A DNA stretch of 64,000 nucleotides. Origin: Geotrypetes seraphini (taxonomy: Eukaryota > Chordata > Amphibia > Gymnophiona > Dermophiidae). Positions 1 through 12,400 of this stretch are shown here, piece after piece. The translations under genes and the position numbers were made by a program. Under the pieces are notes generated by a model, which did not search any database, was not told the origin of the DNA, and saw only the letters and a program-made list of their open reading frames with translations. The stretch's first letter is position 1; the number at the start of each line of letters is the position of its first letter. The DNA lies in assembly GCF_902459505.1 (NCBI RefSeq), contig NC_047095.1, forward strand, positions 116,003,380 to 116,067,379, given 5' to 3'.

Positions 1-154
1 TTCACATCCTTCAGACTGCAAGAGCCGCCGCGTCCGACAGGCTCCACGCCGCCACACGCATGCGCACTCCTACCTGCGGGTCCCTACAGCTCACGGAAAA
101 CGGGAGCATGCAGGTGGGAGTGCGCATGCGCACTTAGGGATTTATTATATTAGA
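1..154 (-). mobile_element. Helitron fragment (5' end, runs off the window)
   Basis: Read on the - strand it begins TCTAATATAATAAATCCC and continues into a GC-rich part with gtgcgcatgcgcac, the same 5' signature as the Helitron at 19718. It sits inside a repeat that recurs near 18722 (tctagaattttttttt). Confidence 0.7.
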
Positions 155-560
155 ATTTTTTTTTTTTCAAAAATTATCTATCTGGAGACCCAAACTATTG
201 TTCCTCCAGACCACCACATTTTCAACCAAAATTTTGTCCAAGTCCCAAACGCCCAGAACAAGACCATTTGGATGTGGGAGGGGCCAGCATTGTGATGGAC
301 TGGTCCACCCAGACATGGCAACAGAGCAGTGGGGCACCTTGCAGGGCACTTCTGTGAACTTCACAAAAAGGGTGCCACACAAACATCTCCCCCAAACCCA
401 CTATCTCCACCAGTCTACAACCCCAGTAGCTCTTATGGCTGCAGGTGGTACCTTATGGCAGTAGAGCAGGGTTTAGGGGGCTCACATTTTCCACTATGAA
501 TGTAGTGGTTAGAGTGGCTTATGGACCTGGGTCCTTCTCTTTATGGTTCACTAGCCCTCC
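155..560. repeat. Unclassified interspersed repeat (copy 1)
   Basis: Shares long stretches (ccagcattgtgatggact, cccagacatg-caacagag) with 18640-18955. No terminal repeats or coding capacity are visible. It is interrupted on the left by the Helitron. Confidence 0.5.
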
Positions 561-574
561 CCCCAGGCTATTTA

Positions 575-945
575 AAGACTAAAGAAATTGCGACTGTACT
601 CACTCGAGGAAAGAAGAGAACGGGGAGATATGATTGAAACGTATAACTACATCACGGGGCGCATCGACCACCAGAGGGCATCCGCTGAAGATCAGGGGAG
701 GGAAGTTTCATGGCGACTCCAGGAAGTACTTCTTCACCGAAAGAGTGGTGGATCATTGGAACAGACTCCCACTCCAGGTGATAAAGGCCAGCAGCGTGAC
801 GGATTTTAAGAGAAAATGGGATACTCACGTGGGATCTTTAAGGGAGTAAATTCAGGGGAGGGGATACTTGGAATGGGCAGACTTGGTGGGCTATAGCCCT
901 TTTCTGCCGCTTTTTTCTATGTTTCTATGTTTCTATGTTTCTATG
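575..945 (+). mobile_element. CR1-type LINE 3' fragment
   Basis: Frameshifted remnant of the RT C-terminus (LYSLEERRERGDMIETYNYI, then KYFFTERVVDHWNRLPLQVI) followed by the octamer tail (tttctatg)n at 917-945, which is typical of CR1 3' ends. Confidence 0.8.
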
Positions 946-1214
946 TGTGCAGCTCTACTAGGCTTTCCTATAGCAGGTACTGATGTGCTGGAGACAGGTA
1001 TGTACGTTTTTATTCTGATATTTGTGGCAGTGTGAGGGGGTCAGCGATCAATGGGGGAGTGTGTGGGGGTCTTTACTTTGTCTCTGCAGTGGTTATCTGA
1101 TCACTTTGGATACCTTTTTGGCACTTATACCTGTTTTCGCATTGTCTAACTCACAACGCCTATGTTTCGTCCGGGATGTAGTAAAACATTCGATTATCCC
1201 TGTAGGATGACTAA

Positions 1215-1544
1215 GCCTATGACAATTTTAGAACCAATGCTAGGAAGTTCTTCTTTACACAGAGGGTGGTGGACACCTGGAATGCGCTTCCGGAGGTTGT
1301 GATAGGACAGAGTACACTACGGGGGTTCAAGGAAGGTTTGGATAAATTCCTGAACGATAGGGGGATTGAAGGATACAAATAGGGGTAAAGATAGGTTTTA
1401 GACAGAGTATAGATAGAAGGATAAAAGGGATTAGAGAAGGATCACATTACAGGTCATGGGCCTGATTGGCCGCCACGGGTGCGGACTGCTGGGCACGATG
1501 GACCTCGTGTCTGACCCAGCGGAAGCAACTTCTTATGTTCTTAT
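1215..1544 (+). mobile_element. CR1-type LINE 3' fragment
   Basis: Encodes a degraded RKFFFTQRVVDTWNALPEVV-like tail and ends cttcttatgttcttatg. The UTR motif ctgacccagcggaagcaact recurs in other CR1 tails in the window. Confidence 0.8.
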
Positions 1545-2056
1545 GCCTAGGTCGGCCCCCATCCCACCCTAACCACTCCTCCAGATACGCCCTTTTCAGC
1601 TCTGGGCATTCAGAGACATAAAAAGTCCCTCGACACGTCTAGAAAGTCAGTTTGATTATCGGCCTATCTTTTAGTTCGTCCAAGTGCCGACTTGGGCGGA
1701 TTTTTAGACGTGTTTAAGTTTTGATTACACTTTTCCCTCCGTATTCGCTGTGATAGGGGGGTTAACAGAACCGCAAATACAGAAAAATCGCAAATAACTT
1801 TGTCATATGTTATTCGCTGCTTTCTATTAAAAACCATTGTGAATATAGTGAAATCGCAAATAACACGGTGGGAGACCTGGTCTGTTCCTGAAGGAGAGGC
1901 AAAACACGGTGAAGAAAGTGCTGGGAATCAGCGATTTCTCTATGCAAGCTGATGTAATTTGGGGGGGGGGGGTAGCCAGGAAGCTAAAAACCGTGAATAA
2001 TTGAAACCGCAAATGCTGAAACCGAGAATAAGGAGGGAGAAGTGTATGACATAAGG

Positions 2057-2231
2057 CAGGGGTAGGGAACTCCGGTCCTCGAGAGCCGTATTCCAGTCGG
2101 GTTTTCAGGATTTCCCCAATGAATATGCATTGAAAGCAGTGCATGCACATAGATCTCATGCAGATTCATTGGGGAAATCCTGAAAACCCGACTGGAATAC
2201 GGCTCTCGAGGACCGGAGTTCCCTACCCCTG
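2057..2231. mobile_element. hAT-type palindromic MITE (CAGGGGTAGGG family)
   Basis: Hairpin of two roughly 80-bp arms: CAGGGGTAGGGAACTCC ... GGAGTTCCCTACCCCTG. The inner arms carry the gggttttcaggatttcc motif and the loop holds gcattgaaagcagtgcatgc. Flanks share cataagg. Confidence 0.85.
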
Positions 2232-2240
2232 AGTCATAAG

Positions 2241-2350
2241 GTTACCATATGGCTCCAGAAAAAGGAGGATGGATTGAGACATCCGGGTTTTACTTCCACT
2301 GAAATGGAATGTCTCAATCTGCCCTCCTTTTTCCGGAGCCATATGGTAAC
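2241..2350. mobile_element. Short palindromic element (gttaccatatggctcc)
   Basis: Terminal inverted repeats gttaccatatggctcc / ggagccatatggtaac surround a second dyad (agacatccgggttttacttc). A half copy lies at 13097-13162. Confidence 0.7.
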
Positions 2351-2884
2351 GCTAATTATGAGCCCCATATTCTCTCTCAGGCACACTTTAAAGCAGTGCA
2401 AGCCTCCATACCCATACATCCATATATTATCACAGCTTTGACTGTGACAGCTGGACCTTTTTCCCCTTGCTAGTGGGACCATTTTGAGCTGTGACCTTTA
2501 GGATTCTGCAAACAGTCTTTGGGCTGAGGAGGCGACTTGCGCATTTTCTCAGCAGGATTGAAACATTGCAGGCCACGAGATAACCCTGGGCAATGCCCAC
2601 AGGAACAGTCCGTGTTCTAGATAAGAGACCGTGCTATTCTTATTATAAATAAGGTTTCCTTTATGTATAATGAGGCGTAGCCCTAGTGGTGTGAGGGCTG
2701 GTGCAGGGGTATTAGGTATAATTCTCTTCAATTAACTTTCAGGCCTCTAGTCCCCCCCCCCACCCGCTCAATCCAATAATTAAAAACAACAATCGTGCTA
2801 ATCCCTGCACCACTCTCCCTAGAACAGTTCTGTGAAAATTAATAATTAGATGTCAACTTTTAAATATTCAATTTTGTTTCATAT

Positions 2885-3010
2885 GTGGAGTGGAGGAGTA
2901 GCGGTTAGAGCAGTGGGTTGGACATGTAGATGTACCTGGTTCAAATCCAACCACTGTTCCTTGTAATCCTGGTTGGATAGGCTAGAGTGAGCTTGGACGG
3001 CATCTTCAGC
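2885..3010 (+). mobile_element. tRNA-derived SINE fragment
   Basis: Box-A-like tagcggttagagcagtggg and box-B-like ggttcaaatcc at the right spacing. The 3' part is lost. Confidence 0.6.
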
Positions 3011-3074
3011 ATTTGGAACCTAGGACAATAGCAGGCGGATTTCACAGTCTATGACCCAGAAATATCAAAGAAGA

Positions 3075-4393
3075 GCCGAGTTAATTTATGTATAACAATT
3101 TTTATTGAAAGAATCAAATAATCAGTACAATAGGATAATACAAAAATACATTCAATACAATAAGAATTACAATAATATTACATACAAATTTAAATAATTC
3201 TTTCAAATTTAATTTTCCATATGAATTAATTCAATCTTATCTCCACCCCCCTTAATTCCATCCCCTACCCACTATCTTCCCCTAAATGAAATCCCTCACC
3301 CTGGATGAAAGTTGACAGAAATAAAGAATTAAAATAAATAAATGGAATGTAATTAGTAAACCTAATTTTCATAATAAATCATTGATAACCAAACTTCGTA
3401 TTTTTGGTGAAAGATTCTGAATATAAGGATCCCAAACGTCCAGAAAAAGACGAACCTCGAACCTCCCAACTCTCAAATAAAAATAAGCGATGTAATTGAT
3501 TCCTCCAATGCCAAAAACTTGGAGATTCTTTCTGCAACCAAAATGGCATAATACATTTAGGCCCGATCATACAGGCTTTCTGAAATAAAAGACATTTTAG
3601 TTGGCCAAAAACCCCACAAGCTGATGCTTTACCAAAAATGATTCCCCTAGGACATCCCACTATCGAATTACCCCATAAAGAACCCCAAAATAATAGGATG
3701 GCAGACCAAAATGAGTTGATCAAAGGACACAACCAAAAAGCATGAGATAATGTGCCAGGATCTTTATTACATTTAATACAAATTGGAGTATCTATTAAAT
3801 TCGCACGAAAAGCTTGAATTTGGGAAAAATAAGCCCTATGCAAAATTCTATAAGTACATTCTCTCCAAACATACCCTTTTATAATCTTTGGTAGTCTATT
3901 AATAGATTGAGAAAATCAAGAAGAGAAATCTGAATTCCCAACTCCTCATTCCAATTTTGTAGAATTTTATCATATGTACGGGTAGGTAATATATTCCGCC
4001 ACCACTTGTGTAATAAAGAAACTGAAATAGGCACATCATCACATTGATTAAAAAAAGAAATAATTCTGTCATGAACTCCACAAGAAAAATTCAATCTCTT
4101 CAATTTATTATTATAATTTACCAATTGCATATACACATATAATGAACCAGGACCCCTTCCCACTACAATAGAAAGGTCAGGAAAACTCTTCATCTTCCCA
4201 GTTTCCTCCAATACTTGTGATAAATAATAAATACCTTTAAACCCCCCCAATTCTAAAAATCCTAGATGTCATACCAGGTTTAAAATCTCCATTACCCTGA
4301 ATAGGTAGCAGATCTGTTATACATGGGTTATATCTCCATAATTTAATTAAATTTCGCCAAACTGACCTCATTGAAGATAAAATAGGATTAGGT
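3075..4393 (-). mobile_element. L1-like LINE, 3' part of ORF2 and 3' UTR
   Basis: On the - strand two fragments encode an RT C-terminal region: one contains the zinc-knuckle pattern CIKCNKDPGTLSHAFWLCP (CxxC-x8-H-x4-C, zf-RVT type), the other an upstream piece (RTYDKILQNWNEELGIQISL). The 3' UTR contains aataaaaattg followed by tacataaa. It is broken by frameshifts. A second copy lies at 61030-61637. Confidence 0.8.
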
Positions 4394-4457
4394 CTTTATC
4401 TGCTGTCATTTATTATGGTACTATGTGACTATGGGCAAGTAACTTAACTCTCTAGTG

Positions 4458-4815
4458 CAGGGGTGGGCAACTCCGTTCCTCGAGGGCCAGAATCCAGTCG
4501 GCTTGTCAGGATTCCCCCAATGAATATGCATTGAAAGCAGTGCATGCAAATAGATCTCATGCATATTCATTGAGGAAATCCTGAAAACCCGACTGGATTC
4601 CGGCCCTCGAGGACCGGAATTGCCCACCCATGTCATAGAACAGGGGTAGGGAACTCCGGTCCTCGAGAGCTGTATTCCAGTCGGGTTTTCAGGATTTCCC
4701 CAATGAATATGCATTGAAAGCAGTGCATGCACATAGATCTCATGCATATTCATTGAGGAAATCCTGAAAACCCGACTGGATTCCGGCCCTCGAGGACCAG
4801 AGTTGCCCACCCCTG
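4458..4815. mobile_element. Tandem dimer of hAT hairpin MITEs
   Basis: Two complete hairpins (4458-4632 and 4641-4815) are separated by the 8-bp spacer tcatagaa. The outer flanks ctctagtg (4450-4457) and ctttagcg (4816-4823) look like a diverged 8-bp target duplication around the whole dimer. The same spacer joins units 2 and 3 of the trimer at 62064-62596. Confidence 0.85.
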
Positions 4816-4894
4816 CTTTAGCGCCTCAATGACAGTGAAATATTCACTTTGAGCTACTGCTGAAAAAAGTATGAGCAAAATCCAAATTAACAAT

Positions 4895-5112
4895 ATGTAG
4901 GGTCGCTAACTGGTTCCAGATTTGCTTGAGAGGACTGATCCAGTTCTGGGTTTTACCCCATTGCATGCAGGGACTTGTAGTTCTGAATTCCAAACTGGAT
5001 TCCCGGCCTAAACAAAACAGCAAGACTACAAGTCCCTGTATGCAATGGGGTAAAACACAGGACTGGATCATTGCTGTCAGGCGAATCTGGAGCCAATTAG
5101 CACCCCTACATA
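4895..5112. repeat. Fold-back repeat
   Basis: Arms ttaccccattgcatgcaggg / ccctgtatgcaatggggtaa, extending out to cgctaactggttccagattt / aatctggagccaattagc, with a short loop. A related half copy occurs at 60038-60125. Confidence 0.7.
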
Positions 5113-5123
5113 TATGTATAAGC

Positions 5124-5298
5124 CAGGGGTGTCCAATGTCGGTCCTCGAGGGCCGCAATCCAGTCAGGTTTTCAGGATTTCCCCAATGAATATGCATTGA
5201 AAGCAGTGCATGCACATAGATCTCATGCATATTCATTGGGGAAATCCTGAAAACCCGACTGGATTGCGGCCCTCGAGGACCGACATTGGACACCACTG
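5124..5298. mobile_element. hAT-type palindromic MITE (CAGGGGTGTCC family)
   Basis: CAGGGGTGTCCAATGTCGG ... CCGACATTGGACACCACTG, flanked by a perfect 8-bp duplication gtataagc (5116-5123, 5299-5306). This is the clearest proof that the hairpin family is hAT-type. Confidence 0.92.
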
Positions 5299-5351
5299 GT
5301 ATAAGCATAATGAGAGAAATTTCCCAAAAGCCACCTACCTATGGGCTAGTG

Positions 5352-5545
5352 CAGGAGTAGGCAATTCCGGTTCTCGAGAGTCGGAGCCAGGTCAGGTTTT
5401 CAGGATCTCCACAATAAATATGCATGAGATAGATTTGCATCTCAAGGAGGCAGTGCATGCAAATCCATCTCATACATATTCATTGTGGATATCCTGAAAA
5501 CCTGACCTGGCTCCGGCTCTCGAGGACTGGAATTGCCTACCCCTG
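5352..5545. mobile_element. hAT-type palindromic MITE (variant)
   Basis: CAGGAGTAGGCAATTCC ... GGAATTGCCTACCCCTG with the 8-bp duplication ggctagtg on both sides. The inner part (gtcaggttttcaggat, gatagatttgcatctcaagg) differs from the main family. Confidence 0.88.
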
Positions 5546-5584
5546 GGCTAGTGGAAAGTAATTTCTCTCCTTAAATACCTATGT

Positions 5585-5745
5585 GGCATAATTGCACATG
5601 AGGTGACTCATTTTCAACTGAAAGGAAACTCTGCAATGAGGGGGCATAGGATGAAGGTGAAAGAGGACAGACTAAGAAGTAGCCTCAGAAAATACTTTCT
5701 CGTGGAAAGGGTGGTGAATGTGTGGAACGGCTATACCAGTTCTAT
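5585..5745 (+). mobile_element. CR1-type LINE 3' fragment
   Basis: Encodes MRGHRMKVKEDRLRSSLRKY then FLVERVVNVWNG. It passes directly into a short tandem repeat (about 5741-5880, ctataccagttctgttgtgg units). Confidence 0.7.
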
Positions 5746-6419
5746 TGTGGAGCAGTGTGTGTGGGTGTGTGAATCTTGTGCTGCTGGGGCTCGTGCTATA
5801 CCAGTTCTGTTGTGGAGCAGGGTGTGTGTACCTTGCACTGCTATACCTGTTCTGTGGTGGGGCAGTGTGTGAGGGAAGGGAGCATTGAGTTCACCATCAT
5901 CCTCTGCACACATCTTAAAATGTTTTATTTTGTAAGCAGGGGAGGGATTCAGGTTCCTCTTATAACTTGATTTTGTTTATCTCCTGTAGCAGGGAGCTTG
6001 TGGTCAGATGCCACAATGAAGCTCCAGCCTGGAATCGTATTTTTAGTGTCGGTCAGCGTGCAGAGAGACTGAGGGTAGGGTAGGGGAACATTTATAAAGA
6101 AGGGATGGCCGGAGCCATAGAGAGACATTGGCCCTTCAACTGCTCTCTGGAACACTTCAGAGGCTGGACCTGAATCAGGAGGGAGGGGAGAGGTGGATGT
6201 AAGCTTTTATGCTGGTAGAGAAAGACGCACAGGCAGAATTAGACAGAGAGTGACAGAAAAAGGGGATTACAGAAAAAAAAACAGGGGAAGAGAGAGAAAG
6301 GGAATAGGAGGAAGTTGGGGAGACAGTATTTGGGGGTGAGAAAATACAAGGAAAGAGGTGGAAGAAAGGTAGGCAGGGAGGGATTAAGACTGCAGAGTGA
6401 GCAAATTCCTGACACTACC
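5746..6419. other. Presumed upstream region of the CCN gene
   Basis: Holds the small minisatellite (to about 5880), then non-repetitive sequence and a strongly purine-rich stretch (6190-6410). No TATA box or CpG island could be identified with confidence. It may contain promoter and 5' UTR. Confidence 0.35.
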
Positions 6420-6476
6420 ATGCACCTTGCCCTGAGGTTTGTGATGATTGCAGCATGGGTTCAAATCCCCAGCAAG
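6420..6476 (+). CDS. CCN exon 1: signal peptide
   Basis: The ATG has A at -3 (ctaccATGc) and opens 19 codons reading MHLALRFVMIAAWVQIPSK, a hydrophobic signal-like stretch. They end at a strong donor CAAG|gtatgt in phase 0. Joined to exon 2, the sequence continues VQA-ICPLDC, giving a small-residue signal-peptidase site after Ala22. As I recall, exon 1 of CCN genes also encodes only the signal sequence. Intron 1 would be 4.3 kb. The purine-rich stretch just upstream (about 6240-6410) could be 5' UTR. Transcript support is lacking. Confidence 0.65.
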
Positions 6477-9400
6477 GTATGTACCTTTTTATTTATATAC
6501 CACTTGTATCCTAAGTGGTTTATCATATTTTCCTATCTGTCCCGGTGGGCTCAAACTCTATCTAACGCCTGGTGCGCAGATGATAACGCCTTGGATTGCG
6601 CTCATTGCTGTATGGGTAGCCAATGTACCGCTGTTTTAGAATTGGAGTCATGTGCGCCGTTCTTGTCTTGAGTACCTGATTGTAAACCGCTTAGGTATCT
6701 TTGATTGGTGGTATATCAAGTTTATTATTAGGATTTTATATACCGCCTATTATACCGCCTTTATATACCGCCTCTAAGCGATTTTTACAATCAGGTACTA
6801 AAGCATTTTCCCTATCTGTCCCGGCAGTGGCGTACCAAGGGGGGGGGGAGGACCACCCCGGGTGCAGCCTTAGGGGGGGTGCACAGCCGGACAGGTCCGG
6901 AAAATTCCTGGGCTGCGACGGCACTCAGCGGCATCAGCGCCCCCCTCTCTGTGACAGCACTCAACGGCATCGGCGCCTCCCCTCCGTGACGGCACTCAGC
7001 GGCATCGGCGGCCCCCTTGCCCCGCGACAGCACTCAAGTTTGGCCTCCTTCTCCCGGCATCAGCAGAACTTCAGATCGGCAACAGGTGCTCAGTCAAAAG
7101 CTTCCCCTGACTGAACTGCCTGGGCGGAAACAGGAAGCTGAGTCAGGGGAAGCTTTTGACTGAGCACCTGTTGCCGGTCTGAAGTTCTGCTGATGCCGGG
7201 AGAAGGAGGCCAAACTTGAGTGCTGTCGCAGCCCAGGAATTTTCCGGACCTGTCCGGCTGTGCATCCCCACTAAGGCTGCACCCGGGGCGGATTTCCCCC
7301 CCCCCCTTGGTAAGCCACTGTGTCCTGGGGGGGCTCACAATCTATCTAACATACCTAACCCCCTCCCCCTTTTACAAAACTGTAGTGTGTTTTTTTTAGC
7401 CCCGGCTGCGGTAGGAACAGCTCCAGCGCTCATAGGAATTCTAAGAATGTCAGAACTATTACCGCCATAGCCAGCGCTGACGACACTAGCGTAGTTTTGT
7501 GAAAGGGTGTGGGAGGGCGTAAACTAACTAAATAATACATATTTTTATGCTCTTCTTTGCACCCAATTATTATTGTCAATTGATTTTTGCTTGTATTCAG
7601 CATGTGTGCTTATTTATTTTTGTTCTTTTCCCCCTCTTTACAAAGGTGCTCTAAGCTTTTTAACGCACACTAAATACTAGTGCATCTAAACACGCTCTAA
7701 ACGCTAATGCGTGCATGCTCTCTTATGGACAATTAGAAGTTAGCACACCCGCTGATTTAGCACACGCTAAATCCATGCTAAAAAGCTTAGCACACCTTTG
7801 TATAAGAGGGCTTTAGTGTATAAGAGGGCACTGTGTTTTGAAATTGCATTATTTCATTCTCTTCTGTTTTTGGTATTGGCCCTTGCCCTGTGGTTTTCGT
7901 GCCAGTGAGAAATTTACATAGATAAAGTTTGAGGGGGCTAGAGGGCATCACTGGCTCTGTCCACACAATATTCTGGGAGAAGCCATTGCTGGCTTTGATC
8001 TTATAATAGAGCTCTGTGGCGGTCCCCAGCTCTGGATTAGAGGTCTGCACAGGAACGGGGATCGCGGGAATCCCGTGGGTCCCGTAGGGGTCCCGCGGGA
8101 ATCCCCCCTAACCCACGGGACTCCCACGGGGACATTCCTCTGGCCCACGGGACTCCCACGGGGAATGAAGGCTTTGGAAGCAGGGTTTGTCCATATAATA
8201 TAATGGACACGTCGGCCTTAGTAAAAGAGGGGGTTTATAAGTTAATTACTTGAAGATCCTGTCAGAAGTAATTGCTGCTTTTTATGGGGACGGGCGGGGA
8301 TGGAGGTAATTCCTTGCGGGGACAGGTGGGGACAGAGAGGATCCTGGCGGGGACAGGTGGGGATGGAGAGGATCCTGGTGGGGACGGGTGGGGACGGAGA
8401 GGATCCTGCCGGGGACGGGTGGGGCGGAGAAGATCCTAACGGGAACGGAGAGGATCCTGGCGGGGACGGGTGGGGATGGAGAAGATCCTGACGGGGATGG
8501 GCGGGGATGGGTGGTATTTCTGTCCCCGCACAACTCTCTACTCTGGATCTGACCTCGCAGCATTCTTGGGGGGGTGGGCTTGCCACTGACTTTGCTAGGA
8601 CGTGTGCTAAACAGGATTTGTTGTTTTGAGGCAGCCTTTAGTACGGAGGCAATAGGTGTTTGCAGTGCGTCTGATCGTGGGTTACCACATTTATACCTCC
8701 ATCTTTCTCTCTAGAAATGTGCGTTCAACCTGAGCGATTAGTTTAAACCAGGAGTCTCCACACGTTTCGCTACGAGGGCCACATTGGGTTCTTCAGCACT
8801 TTTCAGCGGGTTTTGGAAAAAAAAAAAAAGATAAATATCTCTAGAATGTTATGGACAATTAACCGTAACAACTAGTAACGAACTTCCAGATTCAGTTTGC
8901 AGGTTAGTCACAGCGCCAGAGCTACCTACAAAGCCACGAATTGACACTGTTGATCGAAGCCGAACAAGTGCAAATACCGCGACGTATACAATTACGAGTC
9001 AGTATTAAATAAAGTGGTGAATAATATTAATTATTAACATATTGTGGAATATCAATATCAACAATTGCTCACGCCTACTACTTATGTGGAATTTAGGAAA
9101 CGCCTAAAAACATATCTGTTCCTGAAGTATTTGGTCAACTAACCTGTACAATCCTACTCCACAATAACTGATCTCTAGCGCTGTTAATAACTAGCTTCTA
9201 ACCTTGTTAATTCTATTTAATTTGTAATATCTTTTAACCATTGTAAACCGCATAGAACTTCACGGTCCTGCGGTATATAAACTGTTATTATTATTATTAT
9301 ATATTTTGAACACAATTTTAATTAATGCATTTGAAATCTTATCAACACCCCATAGTTTGGTTTTTTTTTTTTTTGCGGATTCTCATTGGAAAATTAGTCC

Positions 9401-12400
9401 AATTGGCGCATTTCCGGACAATTCTTCCACAGGCCGGATAAAATCATATCCGGCCCGCGGGCCGTACTTTGGAGATCCCTGGTTTAAACTGATCTCAATC
9501 AACTGATAAACAGACTGGAAATACTGAAGATTTTAAAACTAGAAAAACTTTTTGTTGTACTCTCAGATATCCGCTAGGTTGATCATCAAAGATCTCAACA
9601 ACCTTTTATAGCGGGATCGAATATCAATCATTGAGTACCTTTTCTAAATATCACAGTGTACTAGGTGTATAAATAAGCTGATAAATAAAGCACTTATCTT
9701 AGTGAAGCATTAAGTAAGACCACTGTGCCCTGAGGCTTTGAAAAAAGCCACTATTCCCTACGGGGACCCGTTTCGCCTTAACTAGGCTTCATCAGGGGTC
9801 AACGTTTTGTGTATTGGCTCGGAGCTTTAACGCCATTTTGTCTCGTGAACCCGAGCCAATACACAAAACGTTGACCCCTGATGAAGCCTAGTTAAGGCGA
9901 AACGGGTCCCCGTAGGGAATAGTGGCTTTTTTCAAAGCCTCAGGGCACAGTGGTCTTACTTAATGCTTCACTAAGATAAGTGCTTTATTTATCAGCTTAT
10001 TTATACACCTAGTACACTGTGATATTTAGAAAAGGTACTCAATGATTGATATTCGATCCCGCTATAAAAGGTTGTTGAGATCTTTGATGATCAACCTAGC
10101 GGATATCTGAGAGTACAACAAAAAGTTTTTCTAGTTTTAAAATCTTCAGTATTTCCAGTCTGTTTATCAGTTGATTTATATTTCTTAGACTTGGAACATT
10201 GAGTTAGTTTAGTTAAACTGATCTCAACCCAGTTCTTGGAACACAAGTCAACCAGATGGGTTTTCAGAATACAGTAGCTACAATTAATTTATAATGAGAT
10301 AAATTTGCATACGTGGGTTGCAGTTCCTGCAAACTCTGAGGGAGATTCCCACCTTACTCATACCTGCTGTGAATCCTCTGTGCCCCTTCCAGGCTCTGTC
10401 CCTTCAGAATCCTCTATGTCCGCCTCAATCTTTACCCATCACCCCCTCATTGTTGACAATCCTAAGTATCTGCCCTAAGTTTTCCCTCTGCTCCCCAGTC
10501 CTAAGGATGCTCTTTGTCCATATCAGGTTTCACTCATCATTCCTAACTACTGAGGATCTTCTGTACCAATTTATATCGCTCAAGATTTTCTGTGTCTCAG
10601 GCTGTATCCCTCATTCCCCCACTGCATAATCATTGCGGCTATTCCCATCTATTCCCAAAAACCCAACTTGTTAAATGTGCCCCAAGGAATGGATTGAAAA
10701 CTGGTTTAAAAAACCACTTTTTAAAAAAAAAAATCTGAGCTGTTAGCAAATTTCTAGCTTCCGCGTCTTGTTTCTCCACACTTCATGCCTCTTTCCTCTA
10801 TGTTGTGCACAGGTTCAAGCGATATGCCCCCTGGACTGCTCCTGCCCTCCACGCCTGCCTTGCCCTCCCGGGGTGCCTTCCCTGCCTGATGGCTGCGGTT
10901 GTGGTTGCTGGGTCTGCGCTGCCCAGCTGGGTGAGGAATGCAGTGAGCTGTTACCCTGCGACTTCAGCCGGGGACTGCGCTGTGACCTTGGCAACAACCT
11001 TGAACGTCAAGAAGGCTTCTGCACGGGTGAGATACTGAAATCTTCTGCAGAAGGAAGTGATAAGCCCCCCAGGCTCTTCCTGGTGTTTTACCACTTGCTC
11101 ACAAGATATGCTGTGCAGAAGCTCCCATTTCCTGTTTTTAAACTGGACTTAGAAATGAACCACAGGGCCTTAACATTCGTCATGAAATTTGCTTGCTTGT
11201 TTTTTGAACAGTGACAATAAAAATATGATTCTATACTCATTAGCTCCTGGATATCTACAGCAGTGATTCCCAACCCTGTCCTGGAGGAACACCAGGCCAA
11301 TCGGGTTTTCAGGCTAGCCCTAATGAATATGCATGAGAGAGATTTGCATATGATGGAAGTGATAGGCATGCAAATTTGCTTCATGCATATTCATTAGGGC
11401 TAGCCTGAAAACCCAATTGGCCTGGTGTTCCTCCAGGACAGGGTTGAGAACCACTGATCTACAGTATATCCACTTGTTCTCTTAAGCCATCTGGCTGTTT
11501 TAATGTTAATATTTAAGGCTGCACCCACGAGGGCAGTCATTTTGGAAGAAGAGAAGCCCAAGTTACATCACATGCACACTGGATTCTGATTGGCTCCTGT
11601 CTTGCACCCTTGATATCATAAAGGCACCAAAAAGCTAACAGCAGTACTTGTGAATATTGGGATTCAAAGTTGATTCCTGATGGAATGTTACTGCCGGAGT
11701 CTGTTTATGATGTCATAGACCAGGGGTGTCCAACCTGCGGCCCCCCGTGAAGTATTTTGTGCGGCCCCGGTCGAGGACAATGCAGTGTTTTCTTCTGCTG
11801 CCCCCCCCAGGTGTTTACCGTCTTGCCGGCTCCCTCCTCTGTCTTGCTGCAGCGTTTGTGCGGCCCCCAGAAACATTTTTTGGGAGCCAATGCGGCCCAG
11901 GGAAGCCAAAAGGTTGGACACCCCTGTCATAGGCTGATTCCAAAAGTATCGTTGTGATCTCAGTCGTGGACAATTGATCAGAGACGGGCTGTGACACCCC
12001 AACATTCTGATTCCAGAGCACATGCTTTAATGTTCCGCAGAGGGAAAACGAAACGTGTGTTCCATTTTATTTGAGTCATTGCAAGCCTTTATAAAAAAAA
12101 AAAAACAAATATTGAAGTAAACTTCCAGAAAATGTGACAGAAGTTTACTGTAATGTTTGCTCTGATAAAGGCTTGCTCATGGCAACTAATCAAAAATCTT
12201 GCAGAGATAAGAATGGAAAACACTTCAGAAAGCCATCGAGAATGGAAGGAAATAGGACAGGGAGGGACCCAGAGAGATCATCTAGAATCAGTAGAGTCGC
12301 AGAAAGATAAAACTGGGTCTGCAAGAGAACAGCAGGAAACAGAAAAATATTCAGGAAGTCATCGAGAATAGGGCTTCCCAAAGTTCCTGTTAAGCAAAAT

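Noticed and set aside
7216-7470. 84-codon open stretch in CCN intron 1 as an alternative exon
   Set aside because: Overlaps the right half of a hAT element and has no similarity to CCN domains.
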